Source of the DNA: Lichenostomus cassidix
Lineage: Eukaryota > Chordata > Aves > Passeriformes > Meliphagidae
Assembly: GCA_008360975.2 (NCBI GenBank)
Contig: CM039182.1
Span: 14,914,324-14,978,323, forward strand
DNA: 64,000 nt
Direction of reading: 5' to 3'
Shown here: one piece after another, positions 14,426-27,566 of the stretch
Layout: every line of letters starts with the position of its first letter
How positions within the stretch are numbered: the stretch's first letter is position 1
Position numbers and translations under genes: made by a program
The notes under the pieces: generated by a model
What the model saw: only the letters and a program-made list of their open reading frames with translations
Told to the model about the DNA's origin: nothing
Database searches by the model: none

Positions 14426-15119
14426 CCTTTTGAAATATTTTGTTGTCTGCCTATGAAACACGTTTCACCAATCCTCTTTTTTAACATGCATGCATTTATG
14501 TATATAAATATACATACCTACGGCATGGTGTCTCCTGCTTGAATACACTATCTGGGGCAGGAGGGACTCCTCAGAGTCCTTTGGGAAGACTTCTGAGCCT
14601 CCCTGTACACAGAGAGATACCACAGCAGTGTAGTAGGATGTGTGGTTTGCTTGACTGTCAACTGGGAAACTATGAGGCCACCACACCTGAGTGTTACACA
14701 ACCCTTCCTCATGCATATGGTCACTTTTCTCCTGCCCCTCCCCTTTGGGCTGTCAGCGTTTCTCCTCCCAGGTCTCTCTGTGTCTCCCTCAGCGACACCC
14801 TCAATATGGCACAGTTTCCCCAGACCTGCATTCTGTCCCTAATGTCTAATCACTCTGCCTACTAATCCCCCCTATGCAAATTCTTCAGTCACTGCAGATT
14901 GCATTGTTATTTTGAGAAACTGAAGCTGGATATTAAAAAGATCTGTTTAATCTTTAAGTCTCATCCCCTTTTCATATGTAAAAATCAAATCCCTTTTGAG
15001 AGGACACACTAAATATTTAATGTTATATTACATATGATCTTCACCAGAAGCCTCTGAGAAGGTATTTGTGAAATCTGACGCTTAATTAATAGCTGCTCTT
15101 TTTAAATGTTTCTTTTAAT
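14426..15119. other. Unannotated intergenic stretch
   Basis: This stretch sits between a CR1 copy and the CTTTTT repeat. I see no gene, RNA or recognisable repeat in it. Confidence 0.5.
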
Positions 15120-15226
15120 TATTTTTTCTTTTTCCTTTTTTCTTTTTCTTTTTCTTTTTCTTTTTCTTTTTCTTTTTCTTTTTCTTTTTCTTTTTCTTTT
15201 TCTTTTTCTTTCTTTTTCTTTTTCTT
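15120..15226 (+). repeat. (CTTTTT)n microsatellite
   Basis: A hexanucleotide CTTTTT array occupies most of 15141-15226, with degenerate T/C-rich flanks on both sides. On the complementary strand it reads (AAAAAG)n and creates a false open frame encoding a Lys/Arg-rich run. Long pure pyrimidine tracts like this are often polymorphic in length. Confidence 0.95.
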
Positions 15227-15239
15227 CTCCTCTTGTTTT

Positions 15240-18200
15240 TCTATTTTGTTTTCTTTTTCCATTACTTCTGTCATGAGAAACAGCTAGTTGCTCTTTAAGA
15301 GGAAACAAGTGGAAGCATCCTGGTGTCTGAAGGATGGAAATACCCCCTGGGGCATCTTGGCCATGGGAGAAGTGCTGCTGTTCATCACCCTCTTGTGGGC
15401 TCTGTGATGAGCTTAGAGAACTGGCCTCACTAAAGAAGCCATGAGTTTGAGCAGCATACATAAAAAAATAAGATATAAACACAGGGAGAATTTTATGTGT
15501 GAATACTGTAGGTCTGGTCCCAGTGTTCTTGGTTTCATCTTTCTTAGGGAAAAGAGCTGATTTTGCAGCAGGATGCTGTTTCTTCATGGATTGCAGCCCC
15601 AACCAACACAGAAGGATAACATGGAAGATTTTGCTCTGCATTCTGTGCCAACTTGAGCAAAAGCATAAAAATACTTTCTAACCCCTAATGAGAAATGCAG
15701 CAATCCTTGTAGTCAACGAACCATAGAGGTTATAGATGAGAAAGATACGTAAAATTAGGTCAGGTTGAGCATCCCTGTGCCAGTGCCAGAAAACCTTATC
15801 GCTTAGAGGGCTGACTTTAGAGCAGAGCAGGCATACACATTTTAAATGCACAGAGGCTGTGAGGGGTCTTAAGTCACCCCTGAGCATCCTGGTCCCAGCA
15901 GGTCCAGTTCTGCTGAAGTCTTGCAATGACTTTGGTGACAATCAGTTCAGGGGACACCAGTTTGCTGCAAACATTCATTTGACCCTGGCCAGTCACTTAC
16001 CCTTATGATTTTTCCACTCACAACTGTAGAAGGGAATTCATGTGAGAATCACTTTCAGCATTGTGTGATGCTCCAGTCTTATAGTTAATGTGAGTACCTG
16101 AGTGGTTGGGATACCTGCTCTACTGACCAAGGTAGCATGTGCAGATCAGCAAAACGACAGCTTTCTGTGAGGCAGACTTGGGATATGACTTCTCAGATTC
16201 TTGGATATTTTAGTCTCTAACTCATGGTAACAGCTGGCTGCACTGGGGAAGCTCATCTTTAGAAAAAAATACTTCCAGGGATCCTGTTCTCCATGGCCCT
16301 GGAGAAGACAAGGGTTTGAAGTTGTGGGCATAGAGAATAAAAAGGGAATGAATCCTTCACTGTCTCTCTCTGCTCTTTCAAGTGTCAGAGGTGGCAGGAC
16401 TGGGAGTAAAACAAACATTTTCCAGCTCACCAACCTCTTCACCTCAAACCCCAGGTTTCAGAGTTTCCAGGCCTATTAAATTCAGAAGGAAGTAGATTCC
16501 TTAAAATCCTGCTCCTGTGAAAGTGCAGTAGACCTACTGAAGGAGAGCAGAGAGAAGTTCAGCAGGGATCTGCTGGACCTGTGTGGCACCAAATTCAGGA
16601 GAGTGTTTCTGGGGCCCCACAGCAGCCTGCCTACAATGACCATCCCAACAGAAGGGATTTGTTTAGAGGAACAAATTCAGAAAGCAGGATAGCCCTTGGG
16701 TGTAGCACAACCCCAAACAGCTGTGAGGAGGCACTTTCAGCCCTCCCAGTCTTCTGATTTGATGAGTTTTAGGTCATTTTCAGATTTTGTTTTGTTTTTT
16801 TGAGGAAATAAGATCCCAGATGCTCTGAGAAATTACAAAGGAAGGAAAGGTCTGGGTGTATTACCCCTGTGTTGCTGCACAGTTGCACCAGGCTCAGAGC
16901 CAACAGCTTCCTTGCAGCTGTCTGGTAGAGAGAGAATTGATGTCTCCAGAGATGAATAGAGTAAATTGGATGTGCTGCCTGCCTTTTCAAAAGTACAGGG
17001 TATCTCTGTGTTCCTTGTGGGGCAAGGACACTGTGTTTAGGATAAGAAATTTGTCTGCTTGCACTTGCACTGAAAAGAACATGTGCACCATCCCTCAGTT
17101 GTTCTTCATAGCCCTGTGCTGATCAGGATCGCTCCTGCAGAAATGATAATTATCCCCTGCAATTGGGTGATGATTTTAGGTCTTCCCAGTGGGAAATGTG
17201 TTACTGGTTACTGAAAAGCAGACCCAACAAGAAGCACAAATAACATCAGCTGAGGCAATGTTCTCAGGTGCTAATGTGGGAGAAATGCCAGACTTCCTCT
17301 TATATAAAAGAGGAGCTGTGTAAAGCCCATGTATGTCCCTGGTCTTCCAGGGACAGCTTCAGAAGAGCATCCACCTGGGAGCTGTCAGTGCCATCTCCTG
17401 CCTGGCTGTTGTGGGGCTCAGCAGCCACCCACAGGCACACATGGGTTTACTCCAAAGGGCTCCTTTGCTGCACCTCACCCATGCTCAGTGCAAGGCAGAA
17501 CAGAGAGGTGAGGTGCCCTGGGGCACCTCCTGGGGGGACCTGTGGCCAAGGTAATGTTCCCACAAACATAACTCTAGACTTCTTTGAATGGAGGCAAAGC
17601 TGGTGTGCAGTGAGCATCCCTGAGGATTAGTCTGTCCAGCACAGCACAAGCAGGAAAAATATTATGCCTTCATCAAATAAACAGAAGGAATAGTTTGGCT
17701 CAAATTTGCCAATGATTGCCACTCTTACGGGGACAGAAATGTTAATGCCATACCAGTCTGGCACTCAGGGGTGAAAAAATGCAGTTTTATTTTGTATGAC
17801 AACATACAAAAAGCCCAAAACCAAACAAACAGGCAAAAAGAAACATGATGGAATGTAAAAAAAAAACTTGCTGGGCTGTTTCCTTCAGATTTTAAACACA
17901 TGCCCATCACACATATTTAGGTACCTGCCCTGCATATATTTTGGATAGTTCAGTGCTCACATGCTAGCAGCCCATTTGTTGGGAAGCCAAGCCAATGTGT
18001 GGCCAGGTGTGAGCTGCCATTTTCCAGGGCCATGTGGTGCCCAGATGCACAGGGCAGCCTCCCACTGCCCTGCACACACAGCGTGCTGGGATGGCTCCTG
18101 CCAGCCCTGCTCTCCATCACAGCGTGGTGACAGTCAGCCCCAGCATTCCTGTCACCAAAAGGGCTCTGCTTACAGAGACTTGTGGCTTTGAGCAGCAGTT

Positions 18201-21200
18201 TGTTGTGCCTCGTGTCTACTAAAGCAGACAGGCTGGTCCAGGGTGTTTTTGCTGGTGCTGGGGCAAGCAGATACTGGGTGCAATGTGCAAGTGTCCTCCA
18301 GGCAGGAAAGGCCATGAGGAAGGTCACCTTGCAGGAGCAAAATTGACCTGGGTCTGTCTGTGATTGAAATCTGGCTTCACTCCCAATCAAAAGCCCCAGG
18401 GACAGAGTGACCACATGGACCTGCAGGAAGAAAAGGAAGGGGCAGGTCAGCCCAGCTGGTTTCCCCTGCCTGCACCACTTGCCAGGCAGGTCGGTGGTGT
18501 CCTCTGCTCTGATGGAGTCTCTGCTCTGGTCCTGCAAAGCACCTGGCTGCCACAGTCAAGTATGGCCTTTGTGCTGTTAAAGGTGGAATTGCTTCAGGAT
18601 GCTTTGGCTAACAAAGGAAAACTAGCAGGAGGAGGTTTTCCCATCTGGGAGGGAGCGTGGGAGGAAGTGTGGTGGGTGACTCACACAATGCCAGCCCAAC
18701 AATTGCAGGAACTTGCTGGAGGAAATGACTAAAATAGCCACGTGGGGCAGCCCTGGAGAACAGGCTTCAGATAAATAACCAGAACATGAAAGATGAACTG
18801 CACTAGGTGAGGCAAAGCAAGAAGGGAGGAGGAGAGGGGAGGTCTCAGAACAGGATGATGGAGGAAATGGCTGTCATCCTCAGTGGCAAAGGACCCTCCA
18901 TGATGATGGCAGGAAGGTCAGCGCCAGTGCCAAGGGTTGCAGAAGGACCCTGGGCTTTCACAGATTCCCTAGGACAGGCCTTGCAGTTCATCCTTGGCTC
19001 CTCTTGATCTGGACTAGGCAACAACTGAATGTGCCAAAAAAAAAGCCAAGCAAAGGCTTTTTTCTCCCTCTTTCACTTTTGGAAACACATGGCCAGAGGC
19101 AGTTATATGAACCTGACTACACCAGGAGGAAAGTATTTGCCATGTAACTGAGAAAAAAAGGTGCAGCCCCCATCCCTTCCCTGGCCAGGGAGGCAGAGCT
19201 GCTGCCCTGGCACCATGAGTCCAGAGAGCCCAGCTCTGTCACTGCTGCGTGCCTTGGCCTCAGCCTCAGGAGCACGAGTGGCTTGGGGCAAAGTACACAG
19301 CCTTTGCAGAGTTTATGTTTAAATGGGGGCTCTAATAATCAATCTCCCTGCAAAACAAGTAAACAGAGGGACGTCACCACACCAGCCTTAGTTTTCAAAG
19401 AGTTCTCCCTGTTGGTTATTTCTTCGATGAATTTATTTCTTCATCATAGATATTTCCTACACAAAATATATAGTTTAATAGCTTTGATCTCTCCACATGC
19501 AGTTCTTGAAGCTGATTCCAAGTTTTATACAGTTAAACACTACCACATGCTTCAAGAACTGAGTACAGCCTTCTCTATAAACTAGTGTAAATCAGAGTAA
19601 GAATGTGAACTGCTTCTTGCCAAAATAGAGGGTGTGCCTCTTGCCCACGCTAAATTCCTTTCTTCATCTCTGCTCTTCTCACAATTAACCTGCGGTGTAG
19701 CAGCCTGGGTTTATGTGACACCCATTACATCCCACACAGGAACACTGCAGCCTTCCAATGACTCAGAGAAATGCAGACCAAAGATTGACAGTCCAAATCA
19801 CCAAGTGGAGAAAGTCTTTTCGATCCTGGTTAATCCCTCCAGCATCCTGGTTACATTTGTTTGTCAAAACACATGAAACCTTGGGGAAAAAATAGGAAGG
19901 GGGGGAATCATCTGTACGACATACAGGACAGTGAGCCTCTGGAAACTCATCCAATCCTTCTCCATCTCAATATCCACAAGGCCATTTTAAGCACAGGGGT
20001 ATCATTCATTACCGCGACAACCCAGTTCAGTCCCAGAGCATCAAACATCCTTGTCTTTGTGGAGAATTACACCCTTCAGCTCCTTCATGAGTGGAGGAAG
20101 GAGAGGGATTATATGGGTAGCAGGATTTCATTGCTGCTGAAGGCAGCCAGTCTGTTAAAAATCAGATTGAAGCAGAGCCCAGTTTGGCCTTTGGTTACTT
20201 GAAGATTTGTTTCTAAAGGACATGTGTGAGGGCTAAAATAAATAGCACACTTCCAGGAGGGCAAGGAGGGAGAGTTAAAAATCCCACTGAAAGGGAAACT
20301 CCTGGATAGCCTGGGGGTGATAGAAAGACATGCAAACATGTGGGCAGCCAGGGGCTTAGACTGTGGCTTTGTTTGGGATCAGAACTTGTTCCAAAACAGT
20401 TGATGCTTTCCATGGTACTCAGCTGCTGCAGACAGTGAGAGCACCACAGTCTGACGTGTAGTGCAAAGCTGTGTGATTTGCCTGCATCCAAACATCTTCA
20501 CAGAGCCTGGTTAGCATCAGGACCACAGCACACGGAGCATGGCTGATGCTGAAAATTGAGTGAGTTTTTGGAAAACACCCTTTTTTTTTGCTTTGGGTGA
20601 AGCCCCACTGTTCTGGTATTTATAGCATAGGAGACCACGCTTCCCCAGGGCAAACACCAAACACAAACCTGTTGGAAACAAGGTATCAGGAGCTTGTGTG
20701 TTCACCAAAGGGCTGGTTTTCACGGAAGCTTATTTTCCTCCAGCAGTGTCAAGGGCTGTCAGGGGTCAGAGCCCTGTGCTGTCGTCCTTCGATGCTGGTG
20801 GCAGCTGTGAAGGCAGTACTCAGCTTTTGGGGCTGATCATTGCTCTGCTGCACTCAGAACGTGATCCAGTAAGATTTCCAGACATTCCTTTAGACCTGTC
20901 CCAGTTTGGGTCTGGATACCACCATTTTGATCCACTGAGAAGTGAAGTTTTTGCTGTTCTGTTCTCTGCAGAAGGCTGGAGCACTGAAGGAGGTTGTCCT
21001 TGCCCTGGACCAGTTACAAGAAAACAAGCACCTCAAAAGGGGAGGAGGATGTGGATTGATATTGATTTAATTTCAGCCTGTGCTGCTTGGACACACTGAG
21101 GGCTCTTTGCAGCAGTCTGAAAAATCCACTTGATTAGAAAATACAGAAATTATTAAGCACTTACTGCTGTTTACTTTTGCAATAGGAACAATTGATCTTT

Positions 21201-22608
21201 CTTCCTTCTGACTTCCACCTCTAACCCTAATTCCTTGCCCTGCACACAGCCAAGCACAGTTCAGACAGGGGAAACAGTAAGAGAGATTAAGATTCTGGAC
21301 TTCAGTTGGAAACATAAATCAGCTTTGAAATAGTCACATTTTTTGGCCTAACTAAAGGAAGTCATCTGTACAAAACAGGCTATGGCCACTTTCTTTGTTA
21401 TAGCTAGAAATATGCCAACTTCCTGACTGCTGGAAAAGACTTCTTTTTGTTGTTTTTTCATGACAGTGGGATCATGTAGCTGGCAATGCTTGAAGAGAAT
21501 CTTAGATCAGGGGAAAGAAAGAGGCAGTATAAAGGCACTACTGTGGCCATGGCTGATGGCATGGCCAGGCACAGAACCCCTTGGTGATATACAAGAAAGG
21601 AGCTGAATGATATAGCATAGGGTCCTGGTCTGTAAATGGAGCACAACGGAGCAATAATGCCTCATAATGCCCCTGTTCCTTTGGGCCACTTATTTTCATG
21701 GCTTTATTCTGTATTTGCTGCACTGGGGATGACACATTTCCCAGCACTGTGTTACTGGTGGATTTCCTGATGTGGTGACTTCCAACTCATCCCTTGTTAG
21801 CTGGCATGTAGGTCCTGGCATGTCCTGGGACAAGGCCATCAGCTCATTACCACATCAGCAGAGCCAATCCCTGTTCCAAGACCTGCCTGGGGGTCTCAGT
21901 GGCCTCCAGCATGGAACCCCTGTGCCTGGGGCTGCACAGCTGTGGGCACAGCTAGCCCAGCATCTTACCTCACTTGCCAGCATCAGACAGTTACCACACT
22001 TCTGAAAATGGGTAAGAAAAGTAAACTATTTTCTCTGCTTGAACATATATTAAACAGATGCAGCTTTCCCCCTCTGGTTTGTTGCTTCTTAACCCTAATC
22101 ATGTCACTGATTTAGTTTATGTTACAGCCCTCAAAAAGAGTTGCACTGACTCAGCTGAAGTGGACAGTGGGAATGACCTCTGTTTCTGCTGCAACAAAAA
22201 AATTCAGCACCAAGCTTTCACCTCATGCATGACAAAGACCAAGAGAGACCCTAGAACAGTATTTTGAATAATTACTCTGTGTGTGAGAGGCAATAATATA
22301 TTTTCTTTTTCCACTTCTGCAAAGTGCATTTATGATTACATACTTCAGAACTATAGCAATGGGAGGGGAAATGCATTGGGATATAAAACATATGAAATGT
22401 CTCATGGCAAAGAATAACTGAGAAATGCACAGGAATAACAGAACTTCAGCTTCACATCTGTTCTTAAATATGTAAACCAGTTAAAACTCCACTGGACACT
22501 CTCTACTGACAAATTTGGACATGCTGGACCTAATATTAAAACTATTTTCTCTCTGCAATCAGGTGCTGAAACTTCAAAGCAAAATGTCCTGTCCTTCACT
22601 TTAGTGTC
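15240..22608. other. Intergenic DNA, no gene recognised
   Basis: Open frames of up to 195 codons occur (for example 17950-18537 minus), but they overlap frames on the opposite strand, have no splice context or known motif, and are best read as chance frames in moderately GC-rich sequence. I recognise no RNA gene and no clear transposon. Confidence 0.5.
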
Positions 22609-23662
22609 TGTCGTGGATTGACGTTGGCCACTCACTCACTCTCCCCTGCCACAGCTGGGCAGAAGAGAGGAAAAAATTAACAAAGCACTTATGAGCTGAG
22701 ATAAGGAATTGGGAGAAAACATGCCAAGGGCAAAACAGGCTCAGCTTAGAGGTACAAAATAAATTTATTACTAACAGACTCAGAGGAGGATAATGAGAAG
22801 TAAAATAAGCCCTTAAAGACACTGTTCTTCCCCTCAGCCCCTCCCTCCTTCCCACTAATAGTGCAGGGGTGTGGAGCTTTGGGTCAGTTCATCACCAAGG
22901 TCTTTCTTCCACTGCTCAGGGAGAGCAGTCCTTCCCCTGCTGTGCTGTGAGATCCCTCACACACGAGACAGTTCTCTGTGACCTTCAGTGTGGGTCCATC
23001 TCAGAAGCAGCAGCACACACACCCACACACCCACACACCCACAACCTGCTGCAATGTGAGTCCCTCCCACAGGCAGTCAGTCCTCCCAAAACTGCCGCAG
23101 TGTGGGTCCCTCACCCACAGGGTGCAGGCCTCCAAGGACAGGCTGCTCCATCTTGGGAGCAAGGCCTCTCTCTCCATGGGTCTCCCACTGGATCACAGCC
23201 TCCTTCAGGCATCCACCCGCTCCAGGGTCACCTCCCCATGGCTGTGGGTGGATCTCTGCATCCCCCATGGATCCCATGGGCTGCAGGGGCACAGCTGCTC
23301 CACCATGGTCTGCAACACAACCTGCAGAGGAATCTCAGCTCTGGTGCCTGGGGCACCTCCTCCCCTCCTTCTGCACTGACCTTGGTGTCTCCATGTTTTT
23401 TACCTCCCATGTTCTCACCTCCTTCTCTTCTCTGGCTAGAAAAAACTGTGCCTCACTTTGTTTTGATTTTCTTCTTAAATATGTTATCATAGAGGCATAA
23501 CTATCATCTCTAATTAGCCCAGCCTTGGCCCGTGGCATGTCCATCCTCAGAGCCATCAGGGATTGGCTCTGCCAGACATGGTGGAAGTATCTAGCAGCTT
23601 CTCACAGAAGCCACCTCTGTGCCCCCCTCACTACCAAAAGTTAGGCCATAAAAACCAACACA
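22609..23662 (-). mobile_element. Solo LTR of an avian endogenous retrovirus
   Basis: A 1,054-bp block begins TGTCGTGGATTG and ends CCAACACA, so it has TG...CA termini. Its internal order matches, from memory, an LTR type abundant in passerine genomes. Read on the minus strand it starts TGTGTTGG, then GGTGGCTTCTGTGAGAAGC, a G/A-rich middle, a run of degenerate 'GTGGGACCCACACTG' units, and an AATAAA at about 22758-22767 some 150 bases from the end, as expected for R/U5. The AATAAA placement favours the minus orientation. Neither flank shows gag, pol or env similarity or a second LTR, so it is a solo LTR left by recombination. Target duplications are unclear: TAGTGTC before and TGGTGTC after differ at one base. 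The open frames inside are not viral genes. Confidence 0.85.
22968..23130 (-). repeat. Degenerate tandem units inside the LTR
   Basis: Plus-strand copies of a unit reading roughly AGTGTGGGTCCCTC, each followed by a CAC-rich and CAGTCCTCC-like spacer, recur at about 22985, 23053 and 23099. A short (CACACC)n microsatellite sits at 23009-23043 among them. Such internal U3-like repeats are a known feature of this LTR type and often differ in number between copies. Confidence 0.6.
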
Positions 23663-26600
23663 TGGTGTCCCACTGTCCTTTTGGTGCTTAGTGTCCCATG
23701 TGACACCAATGATAGACGAGAGGCTATTGCTCTGAAAGCTCTCTCCCCCTGAACAGGAAGCATCTCCTACAAACAGTTGCCACACAGCTCAGTGGCTTTG
23801 AAGACAGGAAAATGCCTTCTTTTTCTCTGAAGCCTGGAATACAACCACCTTCCCGCTGGCCATGTCAGCGTGGCTGCTGCTGACTGAGACCAAGGCTCTG
23901 CAAACAGAACTCAAAGAGGAGGGGATGCTGCCTTTGTGCAGCCAGCACTGCCATCCCCTGCAGTGGGTACCTCAGCCCAGACAGCAGCACACTGACAGCA
24001 CTGCTCAGGTGCCTCTGCTCACCTTGCAGCAGCACATGCTGGTCTCCAGGCACCTCTCCAGTAGCAGGAGCCCTTCACAAACTGCTCAAACACATGCAGA
24101 CTCTTTGATTTCGCAGCTCTTTGTGAGCTGCTATGTTTTTATTGCATTTCTGGATGGTGATGATTTCCCACTGAGCTCCAGAAAAATGGTATATGGTTAT
24201 GGGTGTTATCATGGTTGTGCTGTATCATTAGGTAAGTGAAGCGATTGCGCAGGGAGAAGAGGGCAGAGGGCATAACTGGGGTAATACAAGTTACCAGGAG
24301 GCAATTTGGCTTTGGTGGCATTTAGAGTGTGACAGAGATCTGGAGAGAGATTGTTTCATGGAATAAACACAGTATGACCTGGTTCCTGGTGCCTTTAGCT
24401 AAGGTGTCCACTCTGACCTTCCCCTCTGTCCCCAAAGAAAATGATCTTCACATTGACTTGGAGAAATAAAGATAAATATACTGATATATATGTCTATGGA
24501 TCCACACAAATATTCTGCTGGTCCAGACATCTTCCAATGCAATTCTTATTTCTCCTGTGTGGCAGTGAGGATCTTCAGGGCCAAAAGCCTCCCAGAACAG
24601 GGCTGCAAGAAGCAGCATGTACTGCCATGTCTCTACCCTTCCATCTCCAATATCCACCATGGAAAAGGACAGCAGTGGTGCAACTGTCACTGCTCGTCAG
24701 CATCCCAGCACTGGAGGGACACAAAGAGCCCCAGAATTTACTCTAATCTTCTCTGTCCATTGAGTGTGGTTGCAGAAAGTCAGATGTGATCAACCTCAGA
24801 GCACAAGCAATTGCTGCAGTGCTTCTCCTCTGTCACGTCAGAGGCAAAACAGAGGCTGTGTGGATCCAGTCTGCTCCTCTGGAAGCAGTGCCACAGAACA
24901 GCCCGGCTCAACATGGTGAGGCTCCTCCTCCAGCAGGCAGTTGAATAGTTAATTTGGTTTCTACCCCATCAGTGTCCTCCACAACAAAAAACACACCAGT
25001 TTCTGGTGACTCATTGAGCAGCTGTATTGCAATGTGTGCCTTGGCAATGGGATTAACCCACTGGGCTCTGTAAAAATCACTGGTCATATGCAGATTAACA
25101 GAGAAGGACACCAGGAAATTAATTTTCTGTTACAAGCAAAAAAAGAAGGTGCTTTATGGAAGCATCTCATTTTCTAACCCTTGCAGGATTTCCCTCCCTG
25201 CAAGTTAAAACTACGTGCTCTAGAACATGGAATTGAAATCTTTTTGGAAGAATCCCAAACTGGCAGAGGCATGGGCTTGGAGTCAGAGACCAACAGTTCT
25301 GTCTGTTTAGGGGTTCAGTATGCCCATCTCATACTTGGCTTTAGCCATCTGGTTTATGCCAAATGCAACCTGCTCTGGGCTTGCAAACACGGTTTGGGTG
25401 TGCAGGAACAGGCTGGACATGAAGCCTGGCTCTCAATGCTCACTCTCAAGACGTCCCCCAGGTTGGGAGTGCAAGTTGCTACATTTTTTCTCCTTTTTTT
25501 TGTCCTACAGCATGGGTAATGTTTTCTTGGGTAGGAGCTTCTCAGCTAGCAGTGTCCAAAATCCAACTGTCACCACATGGCTGAAACTACAGACAGATCC
25601 AGCCTCAATGAAAGAGCTAAGAAGGAAAAAATTGTCAGCGTGGAGCAGAGGCACATTTTGGCATCCAGACCAGACAGGAAGATGGGGAGCAGGCTGAGGC
25701 CAAAGCAGGTTGCTGGGGTGATGTAGGCACAGACAGAAAGCAATGGAGCAGGGCTCATCCTTTTCACAAGCCAGCTGAGGGGCTCTGCAGATGGACAGGC
25801 AAAGGCCAGGCCAATACTTCTGAAAAGGCTGCAGTGGTGTATTAATGCAGAGAGTGTTCTTCTGCTTGAGGAGGCAAACATAAAAGACAGACAAGCACTT
25901 TGGAAAAAACCTGTCATTTCAGAGCACGCCTGCTCTCTGGAAGCGTGAGGATTGGCACGCTTGACAGCAACCACCAGGAACTCTTCCCCAGGCCTGTCCA
26001 AGGCTTGTCAAGAGCACAATCAACTCAGGCCAGGCTCACAGTGGTGGGGCAGGTGGGCTCCAGGCCATGCTGTGCTATCCCGTGCATGGGGCAGCCGGGA
26101 GAGCATCCCCAGGGAGCAGCTCCACAGCCTGCACCACCCCGATGGATGTACAGTGCTGCTCTCGCCTGCCATTAGCACATTTTGACATCATTAATCTTTC
26201 AGGAAAATTCTGCAGTATTCTAAAGCACACCCTGGGTAGCAAGTTAAATTTGTATGTTTAAACAGAGTCTTTTCACCTTTTCACTGTGAAAATGCAGCAA
26301 CAGTAGCCCTTGCTGGGGATTTGATGATGTCAGTGCTGGGGATAGGATGAGGTAAATGGAAAATCTTCACCAGAGCTCTCCTGCTATGCAAAATGAAGCT
26401 GAAATTTTCAAGCATACACCACAAGGGTTTAAGCATGCAACTCTTGGGCCTCTCAGAGCAGTCAATGTGAGTCCATGGACATGCTGTACTGCCTGTGCTC
26501 CCCTATAAGCACTGAGGGAAGAGGAGGATTTAGAAATGAGGTGCTGGAGGTGAGTGGGAGGAAAAGGAAGGGAAGGAAGGTAGATATAGAGGTTATAATT

Positions 26601-26744
26601 ACATGGAAAAACTGCTGTTGAGCTAATGTTTTTTTCTAGCGAATACTGTAGAACTGAACAGGGAAAAAACCTCAATATGCTGTGAGCACTGCAGAGAATT
26701 AACAGAAAATTACATCTTTCCTATATGATGCTATAACTACCGTG
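23663..26744. other. Intergenic DNA, no gene recognised
   Basis: I see no exon chain, RNA gene or clear repeat between the solo LTR and the CR1 copy that follows. Short open frames are present on both strands without distinguishing features. Confidence 0.5.
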
Positions 26745-26789
26745 AGATCAGAACAAAAAAGACTTACTTTCAGTGGACAAGTTAGGGAA

Positions 26790-27566
26790 CATTTAAACAA
26801 ACTGGATTTATGCAGGCCTGTGAGACTTCATGGGATGTACCCACGAGTGCTGAAGGGCTGGCCAATGTCATTGCGAGGTCACTGTAATTTTGGCAATCAG
26901 GAGAGGCACCTGCAGACTGGAAGAAAGAAAATACTCATCCTCTTTCAGGAAAGGCAGTGATAACATCTGTGGAACTTTGGCAAAGAAGACCAATGGTGTC
27001 ATGGGCTGCATGAGACAAAGCTTTGCCAGGAGGTCCCCTCTCACTCCTGGAGTGCTGCATCCAGTTCAGGGTTCATCAGTACAAGAGAGACATGGACACA
27101 CTGGAGAGGGTCCAATGAAGGCTCATGAAGTTGATTACAGGACTGGAACCATCCTTCTTGTAGAAGGGGAAGTTGAGAGAGCTGAGACTCTTCAGCCTGG
27201 AGAAGACTCAGGGAGAATCTCACTCTTACGTATAAAAACGTGATGAAAGGATTTACAGGAGAAGGAGTTGAGGTTTTTTTCAGTGGTGCCCAGTGACAGG
27301 ACAAGAGGCAATGAGCACAAGCTGAAAGGTAAGAAATTCTATTTAAACACAAGAGAAACATGGTTTACTGTAAGGGTGGTCAAGCACTGCAGCAGGCTTT
27401 CCAGAGAAGGAGTGAAGATTCCATCCTTGGAGACATTGGAGACAACATCAACTGGACATGGTCCTGGGCAATCTGTTCTAGCTGACCTGCTGTGAGTAGG
27501 AGGTTGGACAAGATAACCTCCAGAGGTCCCCACCGCTCTTATCCAGCCTTATCAGTCTGTGATTCC
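26790..27566 (+). mobile_element. CR1 LINE with an internal deletion
   Basis: The left part (about 26820-26950) resembles the CR1 reverse-transcriptase region that encodes a 'HPRVLK-LANV' and 'GE-P-DWKK' type segment. At about 26955-26985 it jumps to a much later part of the element ('aagaagaccaatggtgtcatggg', equivalent to the block before the 3' region). From there it follows the CR1 3' end: 'gacaggacaagaggcaatg', 'aggaggttggacaagataacctcc' and a terminus CAGTCTGTGATTCC. Frames are broken; this is a dead copy. The left boundary is approximate. Confidence 0.85.

Noticed and set aside
15102..15641. A 179-codon minus-strand frame ending in a long Lys/Arg run
   Set aside because: The basic tail is the translated (AAAAAG)n microsatellite, and the remainder has no recognisable similarity.
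17950..18537. A 195-codon minus-strand open frame, the longest in the gene-free flank outside repeats
   Set aside because: Plus-strand frames overlap the same bases, there is no splice context or motif, and the composition looks like translated non-coding DNA. Length alone is not sufficient.
22869..23492. A 207-codon plus-strand open frame and others nearby
   Set aside because: They lie entirely inside the solo LTR and match no retroviral protein; they are stop-poor LTR sequence read on the antisense strand.
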